From assembly GCA_039654915.1 (NCBI GenBank), contig CM077593.1, positions 112,889,413 through 112,953,412 on the forward strand: DNA of 64,000 nt, in the 5' to 3' direction. Each line of letters begins with the position of its first letter. Positions within the stretch are counted from its first letter, which is position 1. The notes beneath the pieces were generated by a model that had not been told where the DNA came from, did not search any database, and was given only the letters and a program-made list of their open reading frames with translations. A program made the translations under genes and the position numbers. Origin of the DNA: Aquilaria yunnanensis. Its lineage: Eukaryota; Streptophyta; Magnoliopsida; Malvales; Thymelaeaceae. This document shows positions 47,747-61,946 of the stretch, one piece after another.

Positions 47747-49761
47747 ATGGCATCACGAAGGAAAGACACCGGTAAAGGTGCCGTAAGCTCCTCATCCTGC
47801 ACCAGAGTTAGGTAATTCTTCTAAGGTTGCTTATTCCACAAAAGTCGAGGAGTCCACATTCAAAAGGTGGCCAACAATAATGCCAACATCGACGTGACAA
47901 ATTACTATTTGGGTCTTGACGATTAATTCTCCAATGATAACGTTGAAGAGATCCCCTTGACCCAAGCTTTGACTAATGCCAAATGGTCGCAACTGACACC
48001 ATAAAGCTAGCAACCCGTGGTAACACAAGGCAAATATGGGAATCTAAAAGCTTTGGTATGGATGCAATTTCGAGCAAGTGTGGGAGGATGTGGCTCGATT
48101 TGTGAAGTGCAAATATTGCAGTAATAAATTTGCTCACAAGCTCAATTTAGGAATGTGAACGAGAACGCTCACTCGGTATTTGAGCAAAGTCTACGAAAAT
48201 CTTGCTGTCACTTATGGTGGACAAACCGATGGGAGTGGGGAGTTTTGACGGTTTAGGTATTTTTTGCTATAACAAAAAATATGATATAAGGTTTAATAAT
48301 TGGATGATACTTATAGAAAAACTATTTAAACAAGTTGAGTATGAGTATTTAGAAAGATTTATTGTTAAAAATTTGAACCCTGCTTATAAGAAAACGTCTA
48401 GACAAATTGCAAAAAGAAAGAGTTTTAAGCTATATGAATCTAGGAGATGTAATTTACATGCATATTTCTCTATGGTTGATCATTGTGTTTTATTTACATC
48501 TAATTTGTGGATATCACCCATAGGACATAATTATGATTGTGTGACTGTACATTAGATTGATGATGACTAAGTTATACAAAATGCACCATTGCATTTAAAT
48601 GCTTGGAATCTGATAATACAAGTTGGAACATCATGATGTGCATCTCGAAAACTCAGCAAGAATTTTTTCGTGTGGATAAGGTTTTATCTATTTTTTTTGA
48701 GAATGCTGCAAACAATGATGCTATGGTTAGGGAATTGATTAAAGAGATAAAAACCACCTTTTGATTGGATTTTTTTTCTTTGTTTATTACTTACGTCGCA
48801 TTTTAAATTTATGTATTCAAAATGGTTTATAACTTTTGCAAACTGAAATCATCCTAATTTGGAATGTACTACTTTTTCTAAAGATAAGGAGCAAATTGGC
48901 TTGTGAGTTTAAAATGTTTTATATTGAAAATTGGGTTAATTTTTCTTGAAAAAAGTTTAAACTAAATTGCCTTACTTGATGGAACTTAACTTTCAAAATG
49001 TTGAATGATGTACAACCTTGGGTAATCTTTTGACACGTTTTGTTAAATTAAGAGTACATGCACAAGTGCTCACTAAAGACATGTGAGAACAATATTTTAA
49101 ATTGGTTGAGTTGCTAAGGTATTTTTATGAAGTAATAAAATTTTTCTCTAGAGTGTACTATCCAATTGTGCAACAAGTTTTTGTTGTATTTTGTAAATAT
49201 TATTTTTGTTTTCAACCAATACAAGGATGATGAATTAAAAAAAAAAACACCATTGAAGCAATTCCAAAAAAAATGATTTGAGTATTTTCAAGATATCCCA
49301 CTTATTTATCTAGTTGCATGTGCATGAGACCCGAATATCAAAATTACGGGTTACCTTTAATTGCTTGAAGTATACTACCATACATGAGACAAAATCAAGT
49401 ATATGTATTTACTATTTCTATTGGAGTTTGCCACAATTTGAGAGAGTTGTACGAACTCTATTTTGAACGTCATTCCATTTCATCCTCATCATCACGATTC
49501 AACCTTGCCATAAATATCCTGAAACAGCCGAGACCTACAAACCCGGATTCACTGAATGGGATAATTACCTTTGGACATCTATTCGAGTATAATTATGAGG
49601 ACATTCTAGAATGGTGGAAGAATGAGAGGGGAAGATTTTTAATCTTCTCCATCATGGTGCAGGAGATTTTGGTAGTATCGATCTCAATCGTTGCATCGGA
49701 GGTAAATTTCAATGTAGGAGAAAGAATTATTTTAGAGAAACGGGCCAAGAGTTACACATAA
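47747..49761 (+). pseudogene. hAT transposase (BED zinc finger type), dead
   Basis: The order of a plant hAT transposase is preserved across many stops and frameshifts. A start MASRRKDTGKG at 47747; a BED finger (VWEDVARFVKCKYCSNKFAH, with a stop after LNLGM) at about 48075-48170; the N-terminal catalytic-core lead-in at 48325-48555 (FIVKNLNPAYK, KLYESRRCNLHAYFS, LTxxLWISPIGHNYDCVTVH-like); a degraded middle; and the C-terminal dimerisation region at 49580-49750 (YEDILEWWK, FLIFSIMVQEILVVSISIVA). The longest intact pieces are 117 and 125 codons, far short of the usual 600-700 aa. No TIRs located. Confidence 0.85.
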
Positions 49762-52437
49762 GGCTATTGAGGTTTGTGCGTGCAATTAGAATTGGGCCTT
49801 CGCTGCTTTACGAAAGCAAGACCAGAAAAGTTCAAATGATAAAGTCTCATACAATGAGGAGGCACAACAGTAGATCCTAAGTTTTTAATTTTGATTTTTT
49901 GTCGGATACATTGACTTTTTACCACATTGGCTTTTATCACTTGCTTAAAACCTTAGCACAAGAAGGTTTTTTATAGGTTATACATAAACCCAAACCACAT
50001 TAAAATAGGACAATTAAAACTAAATCCTAATAAACTAAAATTTTTAAGCTGTTTGAATTTTTGAGCCAACAAATCCAACAATTCTTTAGTAGGCTAGGGT
50101 GCTGTTCTCGGCATTTAATTCTCAGTATGTAATTTGCTGTGTGGGTATGATATAGTTACATTTTGTTTGATGGTGTTTTGTCGCTGTTGTTGCGCGGTTT
50201 GGTGATGCTATAAGGATGTCTTTGTAGTAGTGAAAAAGTTTTGAGTATTCCTTTGTAAAATCGGTTAATTGGGTTAACAGCAGTCGAGTCATCATCTATG
50301 TGTTTATTCGTGTTGGATTCAGGCTCTCATTATCATGATTTTGCAAGTTTATACGGTGGCTCCGCTGGCTGTGCGTCTCTTAAAAGCGGTGGCCAGTTTG
50401 TGATTTATCACATCGGGGAACATAACCATTAGATTCTCAGAATCATCATTAGTCTTGCTAGATGCTTCTTGCTTATCTCGATTCATCTTCACTGAGGGGT
50501 ATGTGTCCGTTGAACGGGCCGCGGCCGGAGGATGTTCTGCTCTGTGACGTGGCCGATATGATGATGGCTGAGGTGTAGATTAAGGAAGTGTTTGATGCGA
50601 TTGCTTTGTTAGCTAATTGATTGATGCATTGAATTCTTTTATTGAATAATTTTACCTGGACTAATTTGTTTCTGGAAATTGGTTTCCTATATATAGGCGT
50701 TTCGTCTCTACAAGGAGAGGCAACAAGTTGTGTTTTCTTTCTTCTATTTCTACTTTGTTTTGGTGTATTCTTTCTGTTTGTGTAAGTTGCTGTCTTGTTT
50801 TTGTCCTATAGAGGTAAATATTTTTAATTATTTTTTCGCCCCCGTTATTGTTTTTTGGACATGATTTCTCAATGAAGACAATATAGCCAATGATTGGTTT
50901 CTAATTGGCAGTGCTGGTTTGCTTTAACACTTCAAACCTCTCCACTCAATAAGCAACTCAAGCAAAAGACACCCCTGCAGATAGTTTTGTCCAAGGTACA
51001 GCCCTCAATACTAGAGGCAAAGAGTAAGCTCTCAGATTTTACTGTGTGCACCAACAAGCTATACATATCATCTATATATTGAAACCATTTTCCTTTTACC
51101 ATCAAGAAATTAGTGAAGGAAGTTCGAAACCTTCCTCGACAGAACAACAACAGGCCGAAATAGATCCAAAACACACACGCCACAAATTGTAAGTTAATAC
51201 TTACGCTAGACATATCCTCTCATCCATCAATACCACCTACTTCTTACTCCCACTCTCACTTTACCTATTTCTCTTCTACCAGGAAACATTCGGACCTACC
51301 AAGCGAATGAAAAGAAAAGCAACCAAGGAAGAACAAAAGAACTCAAGCATTGATTGATTAAAACAATAAGAGCACATAGAAGTCCCATCCTCAGCTTATA
51401 GAAGTTGTACTTTGTAATCAGTGACAACCAGATGTAATATTTTGAACTCATTTCAATCACAATAAAAAATCTACTGTAAACAGTTTGCACCCGCTCATCC
51501 CAGTACAAATTATCATCCGTTACCTTTAGTTGGCTCCTTTTTAAAAAGTTCTAGGACCATTTTATAGAAAAGCTTCTGTTGTTTTCTTTTTTGATTTTGT
51601 TTTGTTGTTGTTATTGTTTTTGCTTTTTTGACCCATGAATACATGGCTTCCAGTTCCCTATAGTAAAATAGATGTTTTCTTATGGGCTTAAGTAGATATA
51701 AACTCAATAGTAATTCTATTATCTAAAGCCTGTTGAGCTTTTACTGTTTATAAGATTCAGAGTGACGTGCTTGTATGGTTCGTATATTTTGGGTTTCAAC
51801 CCATTTCTATTTTGCTGCCCGAAAAAGGATTATCCAAATTAGTTGAAGGAAATAATAGGTCCTTAAGCTGTGTGAAGTGTTTTCATTCTACCCTCTCACT
51901 TTGAAATCAGCCATTTTTCCACTGTCATAACCAGTGTCCATGACAAGGAATAAATTACTTGAAAGGTCTGGAGTATGTATATAATATCAAAACTTCACCA
52001 TCAAACTTTGAAACATGATATTTTATCTAATATGACATTATGTGCATATTTATGACCTTTTATATCCTATATCGTATGTTTCACATTTCTTGAATTAGTC
52101 ACCAACAACTTTGAAAATTTTCAATTTTTTTTTGGTATAATGAAAAATTTCAATTTTTTTAAAACCTTTTAACTTATCATTAACTGATTTCAATATAATC
52201 ATTCATAACTATTCATTAGCTCTCTCTCCTCTCAATAAATGTAATTTGCATAACAAAATTGTATTTTCATTCATTGACCGGTGTTGAACTGCGGAACACA
52301 TTCTAATTATTTTTATTATTATTTACAGGTATGGAACAAAAATTGCCATTACAGTCGAAGATGAGGCTACCAAAGGTTTCTTTTGTTTTTCACTCGAAGA
52401 AGAGCACCATCCAGGTAAAACCGAAAAAGCCATCGAA
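49762..52437. other. Intergenic, no supported gene
   Basis: No conserved protein is recognisable. A 38-codon frame at 50462-50578 ending PEDVLLCDVADMMMAEV lies in a GC-richer patch. Two opposed frames at 50894-51213 overlap each other and match nothing I know. Confidence 0.4.
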
Positions 52438-52525
52438 TTGTGAGCTAGGTCCATTTGTTAAGAGGATATGACACCCAAGCCACAGGCCCACAGCAGGAGG
52501 TCCGGGTTTGATTCCCCAAAGCCAT
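52438..52525 (+). repeat. Possible tRNA-derived SINE head
   Basis: GTGAGCTAGGTCCATTTGTTAAGAGG (A-box-like, degenerate; split here only for reference) is followed about 45 bases later by CCGGGTTTGATTCCCC, a good pol III B-box. The cloverleaf does not close cleanly, so it is a SINE relic rather than a working tRNA gene. Confidence 0.4.
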
Positions 52526-52967
52526 CCCCTGTCATCAACATTAGAAAAAAACTCACAAAAATCCAGATGAGTACGACTGCTAGCTTGGTTTGTTATCTTG
52601 GTTTTGATTAATTGACTTGATATCATCTACTTTTTATGTTCCAATTTCTTTGATTTATATACCATTCATAATTAATCAAATAATTTTTTATCTGTAAAAT
52701 TTTGGTATATTAGCGTAAAATTTATATTCACAAATAAATAAAAAATTATAATTTTCAAATATAAATTTTATATTTTGTTCATAAAATAATAATATAAATT
52801 TATGTTTTTGTAGAATTTATGTAAAACAAGGTGGGCAGCGGTAAAATTTAGATAAAAAAGCTGGGTAGCTAGATCAATCTGAGAGGGGGAGGGTAAAACC
52901 GAAATGTTGAACACCGGTTTCACTTCAGGTTTGAAGGTGGTTTGTTAACTCGGTTATTATTAGATTT

Positions 52968-53040
52968 TTTGGGCCCGTTGGGCTGTATATACATAGGCCA
53001 AGTCCAGAATAGTACGAGGCCCGCCCCAGTCAGCCCAAAA
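52968..53040 (+). promoter_or_regulatory. VPS53 promoter with site II motifs
   Basis: TTGGGCC (52969-52975), TGGGCT (52979-52984) and inverted AGCCCAA (53032-53038) are plant site II elements, common in housekeeping and growth-linked promoters. A TATATA stretch lies at about 52986-52992. They sit 210-280 bases before the VPS53 ATG. Confidence 0.5.
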
Positions 53041-53250
53041 CCAATCCTCTTGTTTTACCGGATCAACCGAATTAGGACTTCGGAGCCCCGTCGTTCATTT
53101 CAGAATTCGCTTCGCTCTGATTCTGCGATTTCCAGATTTTCATAGTTCAGAGCCAGGATTGACTCGAACTGAATAGTTGCGTTAGAAGTCTCGGATCTTG
53201 TTTATTCGGTCCGCTCCCGCTGATTTCAGTTTCTTCAGATTTTTGAAGCC

Positions 53251-56200
53251 ATGGACAAGATGGGCACTCTGGAGTACATCAACCAGATGTTCCCAACAGG
53301 TATTGCTTCTACCGATCAGTCTTTCAGCTGTTTCGTGAAGTTGAATTTCTAGAGAATTTGCGATTTCTGTGTACGATCGAATTGGCGATTTTTTTTAAGT
53401 GTCATATTTGTTCCCAACTCTTGCATTGATCTTGTGAGACGTGTTTGATGTCTAGAGGCGTCTTTGTCCGGCGTCGAGCCACTTATGCAGAAGATACAGA
53501 GCGAGATTCGTCGTGTAGATGCTCAAATATTGGCCGCTGTTCGTCAACAGGTACTATGTTCCCTTGTTTTCTTTTATATGTTTGTGGACATGATCCGTGA
53601 AATATGCTCCACCTGTTGCACAGTCGTTTTAGCTTTTGTTTTTGTTTTTGTTTTTTTCTCTTTTTCAAATTTTGATGGTTTATTATGGTGATCTCAGAGT
53701 AATTCAGGGACTAAAGCCAAGGAAGATCTCTCTGCTGCTACCGGTGCTGTACAGGTTAGTTGCTACTTACTGGAAAGTTCTCTGTTGCTTATCAAATGGT
53801 CAAGTTTGTTCAATTGCATGTTCTTCTATTTTTTGGGCACTTGTGTTTTATGTTACCTGATTACATGACTGCCGAGAACCCTGACTCTCACTCAATTATA
53901 AATAAAATGGCATGAAAATTGAAAAAAATTAAGCACATCTTTTAACTTACTTATTTCTTCTTATTTTTTTGTGGTGTCTTGGCCATTTTGGTCTATCCAT
54001 TTTTTTATCTATCAGGAACTTATGCACAAGATTCGTGAAATAAAAACAAAGGCCGAGCAGAGTGAGACGATGGTTCAGGAGATATGTCGTGATATTAAGA
54101 AGCTAGACTTTGCAAAGAAGCATATAACAACTACAATAACTGCTCTTCATCGTCTTACGATGCTGGGTTAGTCTTTCTCATCCTTCCTCGTTCTCCATTG
54201 TCTTCTTTATTGCAGAACCACATGTCCCTATTTAGTGAAGTATGGGGATCAGTACGAGTGACAGCTGAGGCTAAAACGCAATGGCTGTGCTCCTTTACAA
54301 TGCTTACTGAGAAATGGAGGCTTTTAATATGTATTTCTACCATGACCTTTTGCATGAAATTAATGGATTGACCTCTTAGTTAAAGGAGAATTACTTGTGG
54401 TATAACTTAAAGGGTTACTGTTTCTTCAATCAATTGAATTATGTGGTTAAGAATTTTGCATGAACCTGTAGCATTAAATAACTATAAATGGTTAATTAAC
54501 ACTATGAATTTCATGCCACTGACCCCAATCAGAGTTGGGATTAAGGTCTAGTATGGTGATGACTGTTTCTTCAATCAATTGATATTCAAGTCGGAATTTG
54601 GTGAAGAATACCAAATTCATGTGGATGATGTGATCAACAAAATTTATGAATGTGCGCGCACACACACATTTTTGGTGAAGATCTATAATCTTCTTTAACC
54701 AATGTTTTAACCAATGTTTTAATATGTAGCACTCATGCAATTTTCATGCTGCACCAGTTTCTGCCATTGAGCAACTTCAAGTTATGGCTTCAAAACGACA
54801 GTACAAAGAGGCAGCTGTGCAGCTGGAGGTACTAATCTTAATATTGTTCTTTCTAGTTCTTTTCTGTTCCATCTTGGTATTTCCAGTGATTGTACTAGTT
54901 TGAGTTGGATGCTAGAAGACATTACTGAACATGCATTGTTTACTGGCTTTACTATTTAGGTGATTTTATATTCATGACTTTGTTGAAGCAGCAAAATCTT
55001 ATCCTTTCATCTTTCTGGCCTGAGTACAAAATTATTCTTATCTGGTTTGTGTGATTTTATATTTATGATTATTGAAGAGTCATAGTCCTTTTACTTTTTC
55101 CTTGTCATCTGCCTGCAGACTGTTACTGTCTCGCTTTCTACTCTTGTGCTTTTGGTTCAGCCTTTTCCTTAACTTCTCCTTTGGAGTTTTCTGCTAACCT
55201 TCACCTTGTACTGATTGTTCACACTTGTAAGAGTATATTCCTTCCACTTGCTGTGAGATATGTTTGTCATCTGATGATAGGAACTAAAGAATTCTACCTC
55301 ACACTCATGCGGTTGATTTGGTGTGACTGAGCCGTATTATAGGGGTTTGCTTACATCTGCTTCCCATGGAGTTTATTTGCTGACTTAATTACTGGTCAAT
55401 ATGTGTTTCTCTATTTCATCTGTTTCTCTTATGTATACTTATCACTTCACATATTTTCTTTCTACTAGTTAGTTTCTTGTAAACTAAGTTACTGACTTGG
55501 CAAGATCGTTCTGTTTTCATTAATTACTTGTTTTGGCTTATAATTTCTGATGTATGGTGGATTTCAGGCTGTAAATCAATTGTGCAGTCATTTTGATGCC
55601 TATAGAGATATTCCAAAAATCACAGAGCTCAGAGAAAAGTTTAAGAATATTAAACAGATACTGAAATCACATGTGTTTTCTGATTTCTCAAGGTGAGTGA
55701 TATTTTAACTTGATATGCTTTTGGTTATTAGACATGAAAATGGCTTTTTGGACTGAATAGCTTTTATCATTGTAGTTCTTGAAATAATAGAAGATATACA
55801 GGAAATGCAATTTCCTTTAACGAAACATGTAGAGTCAAGTGCATTATTTAGTAGATTTAGTTGATGATTTTCTTATCTGGCTTAGTGAGAAAATTTTTTT
55901 GCAATGGCCACCTCTTCCATTTGACTGAGTGCATTACTTATTCCTTTTCTGTTTTAGTGGGGCCAAAATTTGGTGATTCTATGTTTTCATTTTAGCTTAG
56001 GAACTGGGAAAGAGATGGAAGAAAGTAATTTGCTGCAGCAGTTATCTGATGCTTGCTTAGTTGTTGATGCCTTGGAGCCATCTGTAAAAGAGGAGTTAGT
56101 AAATAATTTTTGCAGCAGAGAGCTCACCTCGTATGGACAGATCTTTGAAGGAGCTGGTAAGTGGGGATTTCTTCCTCTGTGCTTGTGCTTTCTGAAGTGA

Positions 56201-59200
56201 TTGCCTAACCTGTTCTTCACATTCTAAACTTTAAGATTAACATGTGATCAGAACTAGCTAAGTTGGATAAGACAGAACGGAGATATGCATGGATCAAGCG
56301 GCGAATGAGAACAAACGAAGAAATCTGGAAAATTTTTCCTGCATCATGGCTTGTCCCTTATCGCCTCTGTATCCAATTCTGTAAGAAGACTAGGTATGCA
56401 GACGATTGAGATCAAGTAGTCCTAGCCTAGAAGTTGAGGGCATAACACAGAATTGATGGGGAAAAATGATTAGTCTATGTTTAAGCAATTTTTCTTAGTG
56501 TTTGTGGTGATGGTGGTTTTGGTAGTAGGACATGCGTGCAGGGGTTATTCACTTAGTTTCATGAGCATTTTGTTATGTTTCTAAGTAAACTTAGGTTGTG
56601 TAATGTACAATTGATGTAGAAGAGCCACTGAGTTGCTGAGTTAGAAGTTATGCAGACTATGTTAAGCTAGACCTCTTGACTTATCTTTTCTGGGATTGTG
56701 CTTTCAGGAAACAAGTGGAGGGGATCCTAGAAAATCTGAGTGAGAGGCCAGATGTTGCAACACTGTTGTTGGTAAGTCCTGTTCTTTGATCTATACCATT
56801 ACTCTTGATAGGCCATATGTTCAGCTTATATTTTGTTTATGTTTGTGCTCTAGAATATACTTTTTGATTTGTTGTTTTTTTAGGTTTTGGCATTTCACTT
56901 GTCTCAGTGGGTTTCTACTCATTCTTGGGAGAGTTTTAGTGGTTAGTACCAGCGTCAGGGAATATTACCATTCAGGGAGCTGCAGGGAGCTTCACTTTTT
57001 TGATTGTTTTCAACTTTATGACTCTTTGGTTTTCTGGTGCTATGGGCTCACATCATAATAGGATCCTCCTTTTTTTTTTTACTGGGCTGAGAATTTTATA
57101 TGGCACATAAACCAAGTGGTCAGCCTTCTGAAATTTTTACAAATGATTAGCTTTTAGTCGGTGATGTTTGCAAGTTCATCTCCTTTCTTTTTAAGGATGA
57201 GTGTGTATGTGAAGGTAATGGTATATTTTAAAACTCTTCCTTGATCGCTCAGGTTTTCTCATTTGGCTTTCCTCCTTTCTACAAGTTTGCTTCACATGTT
57301 TTTGGGGTTGCTCATCAACTGTAGTAGGTTCTTTTTCAAGGGCACCTGATTTTCCTTAACTGGTGTGGTTTTGATGTTTGGTATGGTTTGTTATATTTGC
57401 TAGGCACTACAACGAACTTTGGAATTTGAGGATGAACTGGCTGAAAAATTTGGAGGGGGAAATCAGAGCAGAGAGATTGGGAACTACATTGAGGAAATTG
57501 GTAAAGCTCAGACTAATGGTCAAAGTGTATTAGATATTCGCAAGAAGTATGAAAAAAAGCTTGCTGCACATCAAGGAAATGAAACTGAAGTATGTTCTAA
57601 GTTATTCTTTTCCCAGTCTAATTCAGAAATGCTCCCATAAATTAATAAGTGTAGTTGTTTGTTATTGTGTTGCTTTGACAGGAAAAAGATGCAAACAAAG
57701 ATTTGTCAGTACCTGGAGCTGGGGTATGTTTCACTTTTGAAGGAATTTCTAGTTTCTAAATTTAGTCTACTGACAGAGTTGGCAATAACATACTGCCGAA
57801 TGATCTTTATTGTGCCTAAAGCAGCAGCTTCTGTCTTGGATGTGTGCTGCTTTACTATGTGATATTTTGATTTTCTTCAGCTATAAGCTACTTCCTCAAT
57901 TCCATATAAGTTGATCCCTTTGACTTTTCTTGTAGTTTTAGAAAGAGTTATCTTTTAGTGCTTTTACAGAAAAGGCAAATGGTGAATAGTGGTTTTTTTA
58001 CATTGCTGCAAAAGTGGGTCAAGTAATCAGAAAACGATGGAGTAGTATTTTCTTGGCCAGTTACAGTGTTGCTAACATCCAATGTAATTATGGGGTAAGG
58101 CCACTGTTTATCAGATAAAAAAAGGTCCAACTTCTGTAAGATGAATGTTAATTAGTTTAGTCAGGGAATATCTCTTTTCCCTATATTTCCTAGTTGAACA
58201 ATAGGAATAGCACATTATCAAATATTATTAGAAGGAAAAAAAAAAAGAAAATGAGGGTAACACAGCACCAGCTGCCTTACAAGTTCCTGATTACAATTTC
58301 TTGCTAAAGATATGACAAGTATTTGATTCTATCACTATTAGAAATGTTCAACATCACTGTTCAAATTTAAAATCTTCAAATTTGGTTTTGGTTTTGCTGA
58401 TGCATACTAGACATGGTTATTCAGTTCCTCTTTACACTGTAAATTTTTCCTGGTTTTTAGATTTCATGGCATAGTCAGTGATGAAAATTCTTAGTGAATT
58501 TGTCTGACAGTTCAATTTCCGAGGAATGATTTCATCATGCTTCGAGCCACACTTAAATGTATACATAGAATTAGAAGAGAAGACACTGATGGAGAATCTT
58601 GAGAAACTTGTCCAGGTAGTTTGATGTTGGTACTGTATTTATATGTATTTCTAGAATCTCTGTGCTTAGATTTACTGTATCAGTTTCATTTGCAATAGGA
58701 AGAAACCTGGGAAGTTGAAGAAGGAAGTCAAAACAATGTTTTATCCAGCAGCATGCAGGTAAGAGTTGTTATTGTTTGGGTTTTAAAATGAACTATGGGA
58801 TGGCATTTTGAACTGCCAATATTGATCAGAGTGTTATGACCCTGTATTACAGATGAATGGCAAACAAATGGACAACATGATTTTGTTTATTTACACACGG
58901 GCATTCATTAAGAATTTGTTGCCTTACTGTTTTTGGCTTTTGTCATTTGGAGTTATATATACCCATGTTTCTATGTGTCATCTTAACAAAATCCTATTGT
59001 TTTATTTTTAATATGTTGTCTGTTTAGCCTATGCTAGTTTTGACTAGCTTTTCTCTTGCTGGATTGGCAATTTGTCTTTTTTGGCTGTGACTATTTGATC
59101 AATTTCTTTGTTTAGCTGATATTTATGTCATATACTAAAGTATTTTGCCTGTTTGGATTTGGTTGCCTTTATGTTCTTTGGCAGTTGTTCCTCATAATCA

Positions 59201-61405
59201 AGAGAAGCTTAAAGCGGTGCAGTGCTCTGACTAAGAACCAGACACTATTTAACTTGCTTAAAGTGAGTTCTACTGTGCCTTTTCATTGAATTCAAATGCA
59301 ACATAATTTTCCCGTCTATTCTTTAAAATCGGCGTTGTATCTGTCAAACATGAGATGAGCTAAAGAAAATGTTAGAGAAGTGAAATGGCTCCTGAGCTTG
59401 TCTCCCGTCTATTATTTTTGAGTTTGAGTTTGGTAACTCTAACAAGATTTGAGGGACAAAAAGCAGAGGGTCCTTATGTAATAGATGGAACAGAATACAT
59501 AAAGTAACAAGGTTCAACATAACAGGGAACTAAGCTATTCTTCTAACATGGTCTATTTCCATAACTAAGAGTCTCCTTAAAGTAGAGCATACATATCTTA
59601 GGCTCCAAGTGTTATGAATTGCTTTGGCTTGTGTCCTTCCTAAGACTTGGTTGACAAATCTGCAAGTTTATCGTTGGACTTGACATACAGTGTATCGATT
59701 AGTCCATGCTGAAGCTTCACACAAACAGAGTGACAGTTGACTTAAATGTTTCATGTCTTCTCATGTAAAACTGCATTGGAAGCTATGTGTATGGCTGGTT
59801 GAGTTCAATCTCACTTGAGAACTATTATACTTTAGTGGATTGAGTTTGATCTTGTCAATATTTTCATTTTGATCGCTCAAAATATTTCATATTGACTGAT
59901 TCTGGCAAGCCTTTTCTTTTACTTGAGACTTATAACATGTGCAAACCTAATCTGTCTCTTCCTTCATCATAGGTGTTTCAAAGAGTTCTCAAAGCCTATG
60001 CCACAAAGCTTATTGCAAGACTGCCAAAGGGTGGCACAGGTATTGTTGCAGCAGCCACTGGTATGGATGGACAAATTAAGGTACCAACCTCGCTAGGTTT
60101 CATGTTTTTATAGTTGCTTATTTTTTTTTCTGATGCTGATATTTCATTTGTATATGGCTATACCTTGCAGACATCTGACAAGGATGAAAGAGTTATATGT
60201 TACACTGTAAACTCGGCTGAATATTGCCATAAAACGGTCAGTTGTCCAACATAGTGATGTTTTCTAGTAAATTGATGTTGGCATGTTTGTGCTATTACAC
60301 AATTGGTATTGTCTAAATCGTGCTTGTTGGAATGTTGAAGATTTTTGTGGTGATTTGAATTTGGATATAATTGGTGGATGGCACTTTATTTTGCCTGATA
60401 CAACAACTCTTGAATCTTGATAGTCATTTTTATTTACAGCCACTAGGAGAAGTATTGTAATCGAGAAATAAAATAAAAAAGGGAGGTAGGTTCAATTTTG
60501 ATCGACTATGCTGTTGTGTATTGTGCTAGGTTGCACATGACTGACTGTTGGTGCCCTTTTAAGTATTTTTTACCATTAAGTTTGCCTCATTATCGTTATA
60601 TAGTCTTTATGTATGTGATCATGATCCTCACGTACCTGATTCAGTGGCGAGTGACAGTTGAACTGGTATTTCATGTGATTCCGTATAGAATATACGTACC
60701 AACAGTATAAGGAAAAATTATCCTTACTGATCCAGTGGCTTAGACAATGGACACTTAGCCTACATGTGACAAAAAGCATGAAAAACGTTCATTTATTTTA
60801 CTCTGTTGTAAACATCAACTTTTAGTTTTTCTGCTTGCTATTATTTTAACGTTCTAACTGTCCATCACATTTCTACCTTTATTTCTTTGATCTGTTAGAG
60901 ATTAACTTCAGTTACATTTACTGACAGTCTGGTGAGTTGGCTGAAAGTGTATCCAAAATCATTGATCCTCAATATGCAGATGGGGTCGATATGTCTGAAG
61001 TTCAGGTACTGTTTGTTCATTCTTGCTACTGTTTGATATAATTTTTTGTAAGAATTTGTTGGCTTATCTACAAGTTCTTCATTTTTGCAGGATGATTTTC
61101 AACTGGTTATGACCAGAGCGTTGGGAACTCTGGTGCAAGGCCTGGAAACTAAATTTGATGCTGAAATGGCTGCAATGGCACGTGTTCCATGGGGTACTCT
61201 TGAAAGTGTTGGGGATCAGTCAGGGTAAGATGTATTTACTTTGGGGTTTCTTTTAAAATCCTATTAAAGCAAGTGGGAACTGCACATCTAACCTTATTTT
61301 CCTTGTTGTAGGTATGTAAATGCAATAAACATGATTCTTACAAGCAGTATTCCTATACTTGGTAGCATTCTATCTCCAATTCACTTCCAGTATTTTTTGG
61401 ACAAG
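53251..61405 (+). CDS. VPS53: VPS53 / HIT1, GARP tethering-complex subunit (5' 19 exons, partial)
   Basis: Exons: 53251-53299, 53456-53550, 53698-53754, 54016-54166, 54758-54828, 55568-55692, 55996-56156, 56252-56393, 56708-56771, 57404-57589, 57682-57723, 58511-58615, 58699-58758, 59185-59262, 59973-60080, 60171-60236, 60928-61005, 61091-61224, 61312-61405; 1866 nt, 622 codons, no stop. The N terminus ([19 protein letters not shown]) and the long coiled-coil Vps53_N region (residues about 20-180), then [17 protein letters not shown] and [20 protein letters not shown], identify VPS53, called HIT1 in Arabidopsis. With VPS51, VPS52 and VPS54 it tethers endosome-derived vesicles at the trans-Golgi network. 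The plant protein is about 820-830 aa, so roughly 200 residues (C-terminal domain) lie beyond the window. Intron 19 is at least 2.6 kb and holds a LINE relic. Whether the gene continues intact cannot be seen. Confidence 0.93.
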
Positions 61406-61946
61406 GTAATTATGAGTATGATAAAATGATATTCTCATTTTATTCGCATTCCATTTCTTGTAGCTATGACCTGAAAGTTTTTTCCAAGGACAAATGCAAC
61501 AGAAGTCCTAAAACTGTCTTAGTATTTTCTGTTTGGGTTCTAAAACTTAAAAAGTTCTCTATTCCATTCCAAAAAGAGAAAAAAATCAAGATGATTTTTA
61601 CATTAGAGGTCCCAAATTTTCAGTCCTAAAGCTTAAAAATTCTCTGTTGCATTCCAGAAAAGAGAAGAAATATTTCAAGATGATTCTTATATTAGAGGTC
61701 ACCGAATTTTGACCTTTATCAATTTTATCTAAGGATTAATTCTTTTTCATTTGGCCCATCCATTGAGCTTCACAGAAATTCGGACCAATCTTTCCTTTAG
61801 TGATCAAAAGTTATTGTCAAAGTTTTACTTGCTATAATTGAAGTCACAAAGTCAGCCCAAAGTCATGTGTTGAGTATTGAAAGGTAGTAAGTTGGTATTG
61901 AAGTGTTGAAAGTAGAGAAACTCTTCGAAATTTGGAAAAGGCAAAA

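Noticed and set aside
50462..50578. 38-codon frame ending PEDVLLCDVADMMMAEV
   Set aside because: Codon-like composition but no known family, no partner exons, and no promoter or splice context.
50894..51213. Two opposed overlapping frames
   Set aside because: Cannot both be genes; neither has recognisable motifs and both are near the length expected by chance.
52438..52525. Functional tRNA gene
   Set aside because: Good B-box but degenerate A-box and no closing acceptor stem.
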